A stretch of DNA of 64,000 nucleotides from Pedobacter kyonggii (GTDB taxonomy: Bacteria > Bacteroidota > Bacteroidia > Sphingobacteriales > Sphingobacteriaceae): contig NZ_SIXF01000002.1 in the NCBI RefSeq assembly GCF_004310665.1, positions 354,146-418,145 on the forward strand, read 5' to 3'. The stretch's first letter is position 1. Each line of letters opens with the position of its first letter. The notes under the pieces were generated by a model that did no database searches, had not been told where the DNA came from, and saw nothing but the letters and a program-made list of their open reading frames with translations. Below, piece after piece: positions 36,449-45,453 of the stretch. The translations under genes were made by a program, and so were the position numbers.

Positions 36449-36609
36449 GGCTTAAAATTTAATTCTGATTTAAAGATTATGCTGCTTCCTTCTTTTTCGG
36501 TCAATCCCCACGGTGATTAAGAAATGCACCTAGCTTAGGTAGTCTAAGGCTGCGTTATCCATGATCATTATTTCTGCGGAACATGCCTATTACCAGGGCC
36601 TATCAGCAG

Positions 36610-37644
36610 TTATTTTTTATCAGCTACGAAACTTTCCTGATTTACATCTTTTAAAAAGCCGATAAGGGCGTTAAAGTAATTGCTCTGATCATCATACATG
36701 GCCATGTGGCTGCCACCCGGACATAGATATAGCCTGCTTTTGGGAATTAGCTGTGCTTCTTTTTTCATACTTTTAGGGTTCATCTCGTCATACACCCCGC
36801 CGAGTACCAATGTCGGTACCTTGATGTTTGGCAATTTATCCCAGAAGTCCCAGTTTCGTAAGCTGCCGGTAACATGAAATTCATCTATTCCCTGCATCTG
36901 CAGATATATCGTCTGGTTGGGCTTTTTAAATGCTCTTACTAAGGGTTCGGGCCATTGCTCAAGAGGAAGTCGGCAAATTACCTTAGTGTAAAGTTTCTCG
37001 TTTAGGAGCGAGGAATAATCAGGAGAAGAATAAGCCTTAGCTCTATCCAACGAGTCAAACAATCGTTTTTCCGCTCCTGTAAAGAGTTTCGACTTTAGCA
37101 CAGCACTATAGTCAACAAAGTCCGCTATGCTACCGGTCATGTTGGAAAGAACAGCACCCTTAACATGTTTCTGGTATTTGTTTAGGTATTCCATAGCCAG
37201 CAGGCTTCCCCAGGAATGCCCCAGAATGTAAAAGTTATCCAGACCCAGTCCCTTTCTTACCTGTTCAACTTCTTCAACAAAACGAGCAGTGTTCCAAAGT
37301 GTTGTGTCTGTAGGAACATCGGAATAGCCGCTGCCAAGTTGGTCATAATAATAAAATTCAATACCTTCTTTTGGGAGAAAGTCTTCAAAACATTCGAAAT
37401 AATCATGTGAAAACCCCGGACCGCCGTGTAAAAGCAAAACTTTGATTTTCCCTTCTCCAACCTTTTTCGTCCACACGTTATATTTTCCATCAACGGAAAT
37501 GAGCTTGCTGCCACCTGTTTTTATGTTTCTTATTGCGTTGGATTGCAACTCCGTTCTCTTTTCGGGAGAGCCGCAGGCAATAACTAGAGAAATTGATGCG
37601 AGTAATAGCATCAATTTGAAAGGGGTTTGATGTAGTGTTTTCAT
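36610..37644 (-). CDS. Proline iminopeptidase-type alpha/beta hydrolase, lipoprotein
   Basis: From the ATG at 37642-37644 the 344-residue protein starts MKTLHQTPFKLMLLLASISL followed by VIACG, a lipobox, so it is probably an envelope lipoprotein. An upstream ATG at 37683 would bury that signal. The oxyanion region is LLLHGGPGFSHDYF and the nucleophile elbow is GHSWGS with Ser. DQLGSGYSD is the family-specific motif, and the catalytic His lies in CPGGSHMAMY. It likely removes N-terminal residues from peptides. It is transcribed alone. Confidence 0.88.
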   Translation of the reverse strand: MKTLHQTPFKLMLLLASISLVIACGSPEKRTELQSNAIRNIKTGGSKLISVDGKYNVWTKKVGEGKIKVLLLHGGPGFSHDYFECFEDFLPKEGIEFYYYDQLGSGYSDVPTDTTLWNTARFVEEVEQVRKGLGLDNFYILGHSWGSLLAMEYLNKYQKHVKGAVLSNMTGSIADFVDYSAVLKSKLFTGAEKRLFDSLDRAKAYSSPDYSSLLNEKLYTKVICRLPLEQWPEPLVRAFKKPNQTIYLQMQGIDEFHVTGSLRNWDFWDKLPNIKVPTLVLGGVYDEMNPKSMKKEAQLIPKSRLYLCPGGSHMAMYDDQSNYFNALIGFLKDVNQESFVADKK

Positions 37645-38201
37645 TGTATAAGCTATGTAATTTATTGTTATTGCAAGAGCCATGAACTTAGGCAGGATTA
37701 CCTATCAGAATGAGGTGCCGGGATGCTGAATTCGTGCGAACCTACATTTTTTCTCATTCCCAGATCAAACGGAAAACTTGCACGACAAAAATAATCCGGG
37801 ACAGCGTTTGTTTTATATAATGCTAATCATATAACTTATCAGCATTGTAATAATTGAGAAGGCATCTTTAGGTTTTTATTCCATAGTCTGATTTTCTACA
37901 CTATTTTGATCGCCCGATTTTGTTGCCCGAGCTTTAAGGGGTTGCCTCGGAATTCAAGAGGCTGAGCCAGATTACCGGTAAATAAAATTTCTGTTTGCAT
38001 TAAATCCAGGAAACTACGCAATATAGGTTACCATCAAAAAACTGATAAATCATATCATTAAACTGCGATACATAGTATTGAGTTGCCAGCGTAGTTTTAC
38101 TTCAGGAAAACAGTACATCAATACTCTTATCCCTCGGAGCGGTTACGCCGATTAATGCAATTCGACTGGGGGTTGAGTTAAAAAAATATCCACTAAAATT
38201 A
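37645..38201. other. Gene-free stretch between hydrolase and azoreductase
   Basis: About 550 bases without a supported gene. A weak minus-strand frame near 38140-38190, SRIALIGVTAPRDKSID, may be a coding relic. It should hold the divergent promoters. Confidence 0.35.
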
Positions 38202-38807
38202 ATGAATATGTCCAATATCCTGCAGATTATTTCAAGCCCAAGAGGCGAGGCGTCAAATAGTATCAAACTATCAGAGGCGATTATTGATAGATTGAAATTA
38301 AACTATCCTTCAGCCGCACTACACATCAAGGATCTCACCAACGCACCTTTTCCCCACTTAGAGGAGGTACATCTGAACGCTTTTTTCACAGATGTGGAAA
38401 AAAATACCGGGGAGCATAGGGAGGCAATAAAACATTCCAATTCAGCAATAGAAGAGCTCAACTGGGCAGATTTTGTAGTGATTGGTGCACCGATGTATAA
38501 TTTTGGGGTTTCATCAACATTGAAAGCCTGGTTTGACCACATAACCCGCGCAGGAATTACCTTTAAATATACTGACAAGGGCCCTATTGGACTGCTTAGT
38601 GGAAAGAAGGTTTTTCTTGCAGTCACAACTGGTGGCATATACAGCTTAGGGGAGGAAATAAAAAAGGATTTTTTAACTCCATATTTAAAATTCATGTTGA
38701 CTTTTATTGGGATGAATGATATAACTGTATGCAGGGCCGAGGGATTTGCATTATCTGAAACGCGTGATACTGCGCTGGAAAAAGCGATTGGAAGCATCAA
38801 AATCTAA
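38202..38807 (+). CDS. azoR: FMN-dependent NADH-azoreductase
   Basis: The 201-residue flavodoxin-fold enzyme reduces azo bonds and quinones with NADH through FMN. The start MSNILQIISSPRGEASNSIKL is typical. The FMN phosphate loop SSPRGEASNS (about 9-19) and the ring-binding GAPMYNFGVSSTLKAWFDH (94-112) are conserved. The downstream TGGIYSLGEE is also family-like. It belongs to a group of quinone and xenobiotic detoxification genes around it. No regulator of MarR type is next to it. AzoR is a safe call; the gene symbol follows family use. Confidence 0.9.
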   Translation: MNMSNILQIISSPRGEASNSIKLSEAIIDRLKLNYPSAALHIKDLTNAPFPHLEEVHLNAFFTDVEKNTGEHREAIKHSNSAIEELNWADFVVIGAPMYNFGVSSTLKAWFDHITRAGITFKYTDKGPIGLLSGKKVFLAVTTGGIYSLGEEIKKDFLTPYLKFMLTFIGMNDITVCRAEGFALSETRDTALEKAIGSIKI

Positions 38808-38896
38808 CGGAAAAGATTGTTTCAGGCTGCCATGGTAAGCTCAAAGCGGTTTGACTGGGTTGGAGCAGACTCTTAGAAAAAGCAATTAGAAATGCA

Positions 38897-40279
38897 ATGA
38901 TTGGCATAAAGTGTTTATTGAAAATATCAGTTTTAGTTTTGATTGCAGCCTTCGCTGGGGAAAATGGACAGGCACAAAGTTTTATGCTGCTTAGGTTTGA
39001 TGAGGATTATACCCATCTGGCAGATTCGAGCAGAAACTTATATAACCGCCTGAAGCATTCACAGATTTTCTCTTCTGGTCCGGTGATACTGTCAATTGGC
39101 GGTGAAATACGTTCTGAGTGGGCACTTAAAGAGGATGAAAACTGGATTGCCAATCAGGGGTTCAATTACTCCTTTCTTCAGCGTTATTCCCTGCACGCGG
39201 GCGTTCGTTCCGGTGATAATTTCAGGTTTTTTGCTCAGTTAAACAGCAGCCTTGAAAATGGCAGTAAATATGCAGTTTCAACCTTAGATGAGGATAAGCT
39301 TGAGGTTCAGGACCTTTTTATAGATTACGACTTTTCGTCCACTCCTGCACAGCAACTTCTACTTAGGATTGGCCGTCAAGAGCTAGATTATGGTTCGGGT
39401 AGGTTAATTTCAGTTAGAGACGGAAACAACAGTCGTCAGTATTTTACCGGTTTAAAGTTCTCTTACAATAAACCAAAGGTGAGAATTGATGCTTTTGTTT
39501 TAGCCACAGATAGAACTAATCCAGGCTTGTTTGATAATCAAACCAAATTGCAGGGAAACCTTTGGGGTGCCTATTCAGACATTAGGTCTGCTCAAACTGG
39601 TAATTTTGACTTCTATTATCTTGGTGCCATGCGGGAGCAGTCTCGATTTGAAGCGGGAACGGACAGGGAAGTCCGGCATACTGTGGCGATTCGTCACTGG
39701 AAGGATGATAAACTCTTTATGTATAATATAGAGACCGCCTACCAGTTCGGAAAGTTTGGTCAAAATCAAATCAGCGCATGGACGCTGGCTATCGAACTGC
39801 GTTATAGATTTAACGGGGTTAAATTTACACCGACGGTGAACCTGCGGAATGATTACATATCAGGAGACAAAAATGCATTGGATAAAAAACTGAATAGTTT
39901 TAACCCCTTATACCCGAAAGGTGGTTACTTTGGATTTAATCCGTTAATCGGACCATCCAACCTCATAGATATTCATCCATATCTTACACTCAACTTTACC
40001 GATAGATTTTTATTTCAGATCGACCTGGTTTATAACTGGCGGTATTCACTCCAGGACGGCATCTTTCACCCAGGTGGAAGCTTCAATATTGCAGGCTCAA
40101 ATTCCATAGCGCGTTACATTGGCACGACCTATTTGTTGAGTGCAGATTACCGGATTAATAATCATTTTTCCTTGAGTGTCGGCTACCAATATTTTAGAGT
40201 CGGTGGTTTTATTAAAGACGTCGTTCCCGTTAATGCAAACTCCAGGTTTTTCAATACACAGCTTTCTTTTAAATTTTAA
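38897..40279 (+). CDS. Alginate-export family outer-membrane porin
   Basis: The 460-residue protein has a signal peptide (MIGIKCLLKISVLVLIAAFA, cleaved near GQAQS). The body is beta-barrel: alternating hydrophobic residues, an LSIGGEIRSEWALKEDENW start and SLENGSKYAVSTLDEDK. QQLLLRIGRQELDYGSGRL and FSVRDGNNSRQYFTG-type plugs are the Alginate_exp (AlgE-like) hallmark. The C-terminus FFNTQLSFKF ends in aromatic Phe, as for outer-membrane insertion. It probably forms a passive pore for organic solutes. It is about 90 bases after azoR, so co-transcription is likely. Confidence 0.85.
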   Translation: MIGIKCLLKISVLVLIAAFAGENGQAQSFMLLRFDEDYTHLADSSRNLYNRLKHSQIFSSGPVILSIGGEIRSEWALKEDENWIANQGFNYSFLQRYSLHAGVRSGDNFRFFAQLNSSLENGSKYAVSTLDEDKLEVQDLFIDYDFSSTPAQQLLLRIGRQELDYGSGRLISVRDGNNSRQYFTGLKFSYNKPKVRIDAFVLATDRTNPGLFDNQTKLQGNLWGAYSDIRSAQTGNFDFYYLGAMREQSRFEAGTDREVRHTVAIRHWKDDKLFMYNIETAYQFGKFGQNQISAWTLAIELRYRFNGVKFTPTVNLRNDYISGDKNALDKKLNSFNPLYPKGGYFGFNPLIGPSNLIDIHPYLTLNFTDRFLFQIDLVYNWRYSLQDGIFHPGGSFNIAGSNSIARYIGTTYLLSADYRINNHFSLSVGYQYFRVGGFIKDVVPVNANSRFFNTQLSFKF

Positions 40280-40388
40280 TGCTTTTCCAGCTCCAGGATG
40301 GTTTAGGATTCGAAGCTACTAATAGTAAGCAGTTAACTTGTACTCGAAATGCTGGTTTTGACAAGTGTAAAAAAGTTATATACCAAAA

Positions 40389-40421
40389 AAAGGCAAATAC
40401 TTAATTAAAAGTTTTGCCTTT
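40389..40421 (-). terminator. Terminator of the amidohydrolase gene
   Basis: Stem AAAGGCAAA (40389-40397) with TTTGCCTTT (40413-40421); the minus strand continues with a seven-T run. It lies 25 bases past the stop at 40446. Confidence 0.8.
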
Positions 40422-40445
40422 GATGTTGAGCATTGTAATTTGTAT

Positions 40446-42233
40446 TTAGCGGCTTTGATACTCGCTATAGAAATTGACCGGACTCCAATCCGGCAGTGCC
40501 TTTGGAACTTGCGGTGCGATTGTTTGATATTCCCGGGCGCCAAATATAACTTTGCCGTCCAGAATGGTTAGCACTGAGCGAATATCTTTTATTTTCTCCT
40601 CTTCAACGCCAAGGTAGTCAGCATTCAGAATTACCAAATCTGCCAGGAAATTTTTCTTCAGCATCCCGCGCTCATTTTCCTGATGAATTAATGAAGCACT
40701 TCCCAGGGTATATATTTTCAGTGCGGATATCCTATCCACCTGATTTTCACTGGATGCGAATTTTAATCCACCTAGTGACTTTCCGGATACAAATTGATAG
40801 ATTCCAATCCAGGGATTGAAACTTGAGACCCTTGTGCCATCTGTACCACCCCCAACACGTAAACCCTTGTTCAGCATTCTGCGGATGGGAGGTGTGTGGA
40901 GCGCAGCGTTTTTTCCATATCTTGAAACAAATCCCTCAGCCTGGAAAGCCATGCGGTCCTGGATTGCTAAACCCCCGCCTAAAGCCTTTATCCGGTCTAG
41001 ATTTGCATCGCTCACAGTTTCAGCATGGTCGAAAAACCAGGTCAGACCATTGAACGGTGTTTCCTGATTTACTTGTTCCATAACATTCAAAAATCTAGTG
41101 ATACTCTCATCATACGTTGCATGCAATCGAAATGGCCAACGGTTTTTTACCAGTTCACTTATTACCGCCTTCAGCTGATTCTCCATCGCCAGAGGAAGTT
41201 CAGGCCTTGGCTTGAGGAAATTTTCAAAATCTCCACCCGAGGCCACTAAGTTTTCCCCAGCGCCCAGCACACGATAATCAGTTGTCTGGTTTTCCACTTG
41301 AACGTCACTTTGATGTTCTGAGATATCAACCATACCAATCCATTTCAGGTAGTCTTCCAATTCTGCTCCTGGTTTCTGAGCAAATAAGTAGTATGGTAAC
41401 CTTACATTTAATTTCCGGCTCGTCGACAACATGTCAGTAATTTGATAGTCATCCGGAAAATTCTGGAATCCGCCTCCGGCATCCATTACACTTGTCACAC
41501 CCAATGAATTTAAATCGTATATGAACCGTTCTGTGGAATTGATTTTTTCTTCCATGGTAAGTTCGGGAAGCTTTGATAGTGTAGAATACAATATGAATGC
41601 ATTGGGCTCGGCAACTAGAAGTCCTGTAGGTTCGCCATCCGGGTTCTTTTGGATTAGTCCGCCGGTTGGATTGGGTGTGTCGCCTGTGATGCCCAGGGCT
41701 TGAATTCCCGCCTTATTTAAGAATGCTTGCCCATATAGGTGCAAGATGAAGGCTGGAGTATCACCTGTTGCAGCATTGATTTCATCCAGGGTAGGCAGGC
41801 GTTTTTCTTTAAACTGGAACTCACTCCATCCACCGACAACTCTTACCCATTGTCCTGTGGGTGTACGCAAAGCCTGTTCTTTGAGCATGGATAATGCGCC
41901 TGCCAGAGTGGTCACTCCATCCCATCTCAGTTCCGCATTATAAAACCGCCCACCGCGAATGACATGGAGATGGGAATCATAAATCCCGGGAATAACCGTT
42001 TTTCCTCTGGCGTCAATGACCTGTACATTCCTCCTGATGTATTTTTTTATTCTTTGGTTACTTCCAAGTTCAATAATTCTGTTACCTGCAATAGCAATTG
42101 CTTCGGCAGACGGCTGCTTGTCATTCAGCGTGATGATTTTACCGTTTAGGATGATTTTGTCGACTTTCTGCTGGGAGAATACATTTCCCGAGAATGCAAT
42201 GATCAAAAATATGGTTGTGTTTGTTAGTTTCAT
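40446..42233 (-). CDS. Secreted amidohydrolase (YtcJ/amidohydrolase_3 type)
   Basis: The 595-residue protein has a signal peptide (MKLTNTTIFLIIAFSGNVFS). Its metal-dependent TIM-barrel has the HxH start in GIYDSHLHVIRGG (His88, His90). A second region FRLHATYDE carries a metal-bridging His, FFDHAETVS another, and GGTDGTRVSSFNPW the catalytic Asp. YtcJ-like amidohydrolases hydrolyse exo-amide or ester bonds. It is transcribed with the isochorismatase gene upstream only if readthrough of the hairpin at 42251 occurs. Confidence 0.87.
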   Translation of the reverse strand: MKLTNTTIFLIIAFSGNVFSQQKVDKIILNGKIITLNDKQPSAEAIAIAGNRIIELGSNQRIKKYIRRNVQVIDARGKTVIPGIYDSHLHVIRGGRFYNAELRWDGVTTLAGALSMLKEQALRTPTGQWVRVVGGWSEFQFKEKRLPTLDEINAATGDTPAFILHLYGQAFLNKAGIQALGITGDTPNPTGGLIQKNPDGEPTGLLVAEPNAFILYSTLSKLPELTMEEKINSTERFIYDLNSLGVTSVMDAGGGFQNFPDDYQITDMLSTSRKLNVRLPYYLFAQKPGAELEDYLKWIGMVDISEHQSDVQVENQTTDYRVLGAGENLVASGGDFENFLKPRPELPLAMENQLKAVISELVKNRWPFRLHATYDESITRFLNVMEQVNQETPFNGLTWFFDHAETVSDANLDRIKALGGGLAIQDRMAFQAEGFVSRYGKNAALHTPPIRRMLNKGLRVGGGTDGTRVSSFNPWIGIYQFVSGKSLGGLKFASSENQVDRISALKIYTLGSASLIHQENERGMLKKNFLADLVILNADYLGVEEEKIKDIRSVLTILDGKVIFGAREYQTIAPQVPKALPDWSPVNFYSEYQSR

Positions 42234-42250
42234 GACCTAGAGGAATAAAA

Positions 42251-42272
42251 GGGACAACGTTTATGCTGTCCC
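42251..42272 (-). terminator. Terminator hairpin between isochorismatase-like and amidohydrolase genes
   Basis: GGGACA (42251-42256) pairs with TGTCCC (42267-42272). On the minus strand it is followed by TTTTATT, matching the end of the gene at 42287. Confidence 0.6.
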
Positions 42273-42286
42273 CGTGTATGTAACCC

Positions 42287-42976
42287 TTAATGTTTCATTA
42301 CTTCCTTTGCATACTGGATGCCGATACCATATGCTCCTCCATATTGTTTAATGAGATCGGTAGTCGCATTGTACGTTTCTGATCTGGCCCAGTCTCTCTG
42401 CAGCTCTAACAGATACTGAAGTGATGTTATAGGTTGGACACCTGCTTTAACCATTCTGGTAATGGCCTGCTCGTGTGCTTCAGTGGAAACATCACCACTG
42501 GCATCAGTAATTACATACACCGTATATCCTTCATTGATCGCCGACAATGCCGGGCCAACTATACAAACACTTGTCCAGAGACCACCCATAACCAGTATTT
42601 TCTTACCCTTCCCTGTAATTGCCTTGTGCGCATTAACGTCTTCCCAGGAATTCATAGTGGTTCTATCGATAATAGTCGTTGAAGAAGCCGGATAAAATGT
42701 ACTGATTTCGGGAAATACAGGTCCGCTGAATGATTTTGCTGCTACAGTTGTGACCACTGTTGGTATGTTGAATATTTTGGATGCTCCGGCGCTCAATGCC
42801 GCATTATTCCTGAGCACTTCAATGGGCTGATTTTTGACAGCGAATGCCATCTGACTTTGATAGTCTATTAAAACCAGTGTATGGTTTGTAGGGTTCAGTA
42901 ATTGCGGACTTGGCTTTTGTGCAAATCCATACATAGAAGATATGAGACCAACTGATAATAGAATTAATTTTTTCAT
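42287..42976 (-). CDS. Isochorismatase-like cysteine hydrolase, secreted
   Basis: The 229-residue protein has a signal peptide (MKKLILLSVGLISSMYGFAQ). The isochorismatase fold is shown by VLIDYQSQM with catalytic Asp38 and GGLWTSVCIVGPALSA with nucleophile Cys138. The stretch YTVYVITDASGDVS closes it. This resembles the YcaC-related subgroup. Export is unusual for this family, which is mostly cytoplasmic. The substrate (an amide or hydrazide) is unknown. Same strand as the hydrolase at 43123. Confidence 0.87.
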   Translation of the reverse strand: MKKLILLSVGLISSMYGFAQKPSPQLLNPTNHTLVLIDYQSQMAFAVKNQPIEVLRNNAALSAGASKIFNIPTVVTTVAAKSFSGPVFPEISTFYPASSTTIIDRTTMNSWEDVNAHKAITGKGKKILVMGGLWTSVCIVGPALSAINEGYTVYVITDASGDVSTEAHEQAITRMVKAGVQPITSLQYLLELQRDWARSETYNATTDLIKQYGGAYGIGIQYAKEVMKH

Positions 42977-43122
42977 CTTATTTGATTTTGTAAAATAATT
43001 ATGTGTGATAACTAATGTGTCTGCGCGGGACTTTTGTGTTTATTATGAAGCGCATATATTATTATTGGGGGAGGTTATCGCATCCAGAGCATAGAGTCCT
43101 ACGGCTTAACACCCCCTAGGCT

Positions 43123-43998
43123 TTATGATCTTTTAATCTTACGGTCTAAAAAATCCTCAATTACTGCAGCCATTTCATCTCCCTTACTTTCAAGGGCAAA
43201 ATGCCCGGCATCATACAAATGGTATTCAAGGTTTTTCACATCCTTTTTGTATGCTTCAGCTCCACTCACAGGAAAAATGTAATCGTTTTTTCCGTAGACA
43301 ATAAGCATTTCAGGGTTATGGTCTCTAAAATATTGTTGCCATTTAGGATAGTTAGGTGGGTTAGTCCCGTAATCATAAAATAAGTTCAGTTGGATCTGAT
43401 TATTTTCGGGTCGTTCAAGATGGCGCAGATCAATCTCCCAATTATCCGGACTTATTACCGAGGTATCAGGTACCCCGTGAGTATATTGCCATTTTAACCC
43501 ATCCGGTTGATGAAAGGTTTCAAGCGTACTTTCTGCAGCTTTATCATTTCTGTCTTTCCAATAAGCCTTGAACGGGTCCCAGAAAGTTTCCAGGCCTTCT
43601 TCATAAGCGCAACCATTCTGGACAATCAATGTGTCAATTTTTTCTGGATTTGCCGAAGCGATCCTCCAGCCAACCGGGGCACCGTAATCCATCAGGTAAA
43701 GACTGTACTTTGATATCTCCAGTTTTTGAAGCAAGGTTGTAATAATCTCGGCAAAGTTGTCAAATGTGTAATCAAAGTCTGCGATAGGAGGCTGTTCACT
43801 TCTTCCATAACCAGGATAGTCAGGGGCGATTAAATGATATTTACCGGATAGACTGTCAATCAGGTTGCGGAACATGTGCGAGGATGTTGGATAGCCATGT
43901 AACAATACCAATGTTGGAGCCGTTTTCAGCCCAGCCTCGCGGTAGAAAATATTGACACCATTAATGTCAATGAATTGATACGTAGTTTGATTTTTCAT
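43123..43998 (-). CDS. Alpha/beta hydrolase, epoxide hydrolase/dehalogenase-like
   Basis: The 291-residue cytoplasmic protein lacks a signal peptide and is a paralogue of the one at 33801. Both share HGYPTSSHMFRNLI (34-47), APDYPGYGRSE and the nucleophile LMDYGAP, with Asp104. The acid and base are in VYGKNDYIFPVSG and DAGHFALESKGDE. It probably opens epoxides or dehalogenates. Two such enzymes 9 kb apart in the same island suggest a duplicated function with different cellular sites. Confidence 0.88.
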   Translation of the reverse strand: MKNQTTYQFIDINGVNIFYREAGLKTAPTLVLLHGYPTSSHMFRNLIDSLSGKYHLIAPDYPGYGRSEQPPIADFDYTFDNFAEIITTLLQKLEISKYSLYLMDYGAPVGWRIASANPEKIDTLIVQNGCAYEEGLETFWDPFKAYWKDRNDKAAESTLETFHQPDGLKWQYTHGVPDTSVISPDNWEIDLRHLERPENNQIQLNLFYDYGTNPPNYPKWQQYFRDHNPEMLIVYGKNDYIFPVSGAEAYKKDVKNLEYHLYDAGHFALESKGDEMAAVIEDFLDRKIKRS

Positions 43999-44337
43999 AA
44001 TCTTGCAATTAATTTTAACGTAAATATTGAGTGTACGCAGCTATAACTGATTTGTAATAGCGGCATATCAAAAGTACCGGCCAATGCCAAAAATTGTATA
44101 TAAGCCTATTTATACCAGGTATTATTAAAATTATGAATGCCTAATTTCCAGATTCACACATAAGGTGATCACTATGTGGTGAGTATAACTATTGCCTGCC
44201 TATAATTAATTGACGAGGTCTGCGAGAACCGGCAATTTAAAACATTCCATAAAGCTGGTGGCTGGCCCGAACAGCTAAAATCCCATGAAGCCTTTCGGTG
44301 CAGGACGATTTCCCATCAGATATTTTGCTGACAGGTT
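43999..44337. other. Gene-free stretch
   Basis: No coding frame is supported. This region would encode the leader in front of the attenuator-like element at 44338, if transcribed from an upstream promoter. Confidence 0.35.
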
Positions 44338-44398
44338 AACTCCGATATTTTCAGAGTTTACTTTATTTAAACTCCGAAAAAAATGGAGTTTTTTTTAT
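44338..44398 (+). promoter_or_regulatory. Attenuator-like terminator/antiterminator element
   Basis: Three mutually exclusive pairings occur. AACTC (44338-44342) pairs with GAGTT (44354-44358). GAGTTT (44354-44359) can instead pair with AAACTC (44369-44374). AAACTCC (44369-44375) with GGAGTTT (44385-44391) forms a terminator stem followed by T7. It lies about 120 bases upstream of the lipase gene at 44520, with no plus-strand gene before it. It could be a riboswitch or attenuator, or just the end of a small RNA. Confidence 0.4.
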
Positions 44399-44519
44399 CT
44401 GTGAATCAAAATGCATAATTAGAAATATTTTATTTATCTGATAATCAATATTTTAAAATTAATTCAGTTTGCGTTTGTCTTTTTTATACTTATGGCACAC
44501 AATTGACTACTCTTTGGTT

Positions 44520-45356
44520 ATGAAGTCAAACAATGAACAAACTGCAACGTTTTTAAATCAGAAAGGCCAGAACATTTTTTATCGGAACTGGAAAAGTCAG
44601 AGCCAGCCTAAGGGAATAATTACAGTTGTTCACGGACTCAACTCACACAGCGGGTATTATCAAGAGTTTGCGTATCAGCTTAACGAAAATGGTTTCGAGG
44701 TTTATGCTCTGGATCTGGTCGGTAGGGGACAGTCAGAAGGTGAAAGATTTTATATACCTGATTTTAAACATATATTGGCCGACATTGATACGCTCATCGG
44801 TATTGCGTCCTCTAGGTACCCATTGCTACCGGTTTTCCTTTTTGGACATAGCGCAGGAGGTGTTTTTTCCGCTGCTTATGCTGTTAAAAACCAGCATAGA
44901 CTTCAAGGGTTAATCTTAGAAAGTTTTGCATTTAAACTTCCGGCGCCGGCACCTGCTCTTGCGGCAATAAAATTCCTTGCCCGTTTTATTCCTCATATTC
45001 GGTTAGTCAAATTAAACAATGAATATTTTTCCCGTGATGCAGCTCATGTTCTAAAAATGAACAATGATCCACTTCTTAGTCACGAAAGACAGCCTGTCAA
45101 GACGATGCAGCAGCTGTTGTTGGCATCAGAATATCTCAAAAAACAAATAAGTGCAATTGAGCTTCCGCTGCTGGTACTTCATGGTACCGCCGATAGCGCA
45201 ACTTTGCCATCTGGAAGTGAATTATTTGAAAAACAGGCATCTTCTCCAAATAAGCTACTAAAACTCTATGAAGGTCATTATCATGACCTCCTCAACGATA
45301 AATACAACGGAATTGTCATTCGGGATATTATCCAGTGGCTGACCGGGGCGATATAA
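44520..45356 (+). CDS. Alpha/beta hydrolase, monoacylglycerol lipase-like
   Basis: The 278-residue protein (start at the ATG 44520-44522, giving MKSNNEQTATFLNQKG; a longer start at 44469 has no family-like sequence) has VVHGLNSHSGYYQEFAYQL, DLVGRGQSEGERFYIPDF and the elbow LFGHSAGGVFSAAYA with the nucleophile Ser. The Asp/His partners are in VLHGTADSATLPSG and EGHYHDLLND. It is a Hydrolase_4-type lysophospholipase. No signal peptide. It precedes the LysR gene (gap 97). Confidence 0.87.
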   Translation: MKSNNEQTATFLNQKGQNIFYRNWKSQSQPKGIITVVHGLNSHSGYYQEFAYQLNENGFEVYALDLVGRGQSEGERFYIPDFKHILADIDTLIGIASSRYPLLPVFLFGHSAGGVFSAAYAVKNQHRLQGLILESFAFKLPAPAPALAAIKFLARFIPHIRLVKLNNEYFSRDAAHVLKMNNDPLLSHERQPVKTMQQLLLASEYLKKQISAIELPLLVLHGTADSATLPSGSELFEKQASSPNKLLKLYEGHYHDLLNDKYNGIVIRDIIQWLTGAI

Positions 45357-45453
45357 ATTGTGGGAGCAAAACAGCGAAGAGCCATACCGCTCTGCGAGTG
45401 TCAACCCTGCAAGTTGTACCTAACAATTAGTAAAAAACTTAAACCAACAAACA

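Noticed and set aside
44200-44340. Possible SAM- or TPP-type riboswitch
   Set aside because: Short stretches such as CTGGCCC look suggestive, but the conserved core bases of those classes do not line up.
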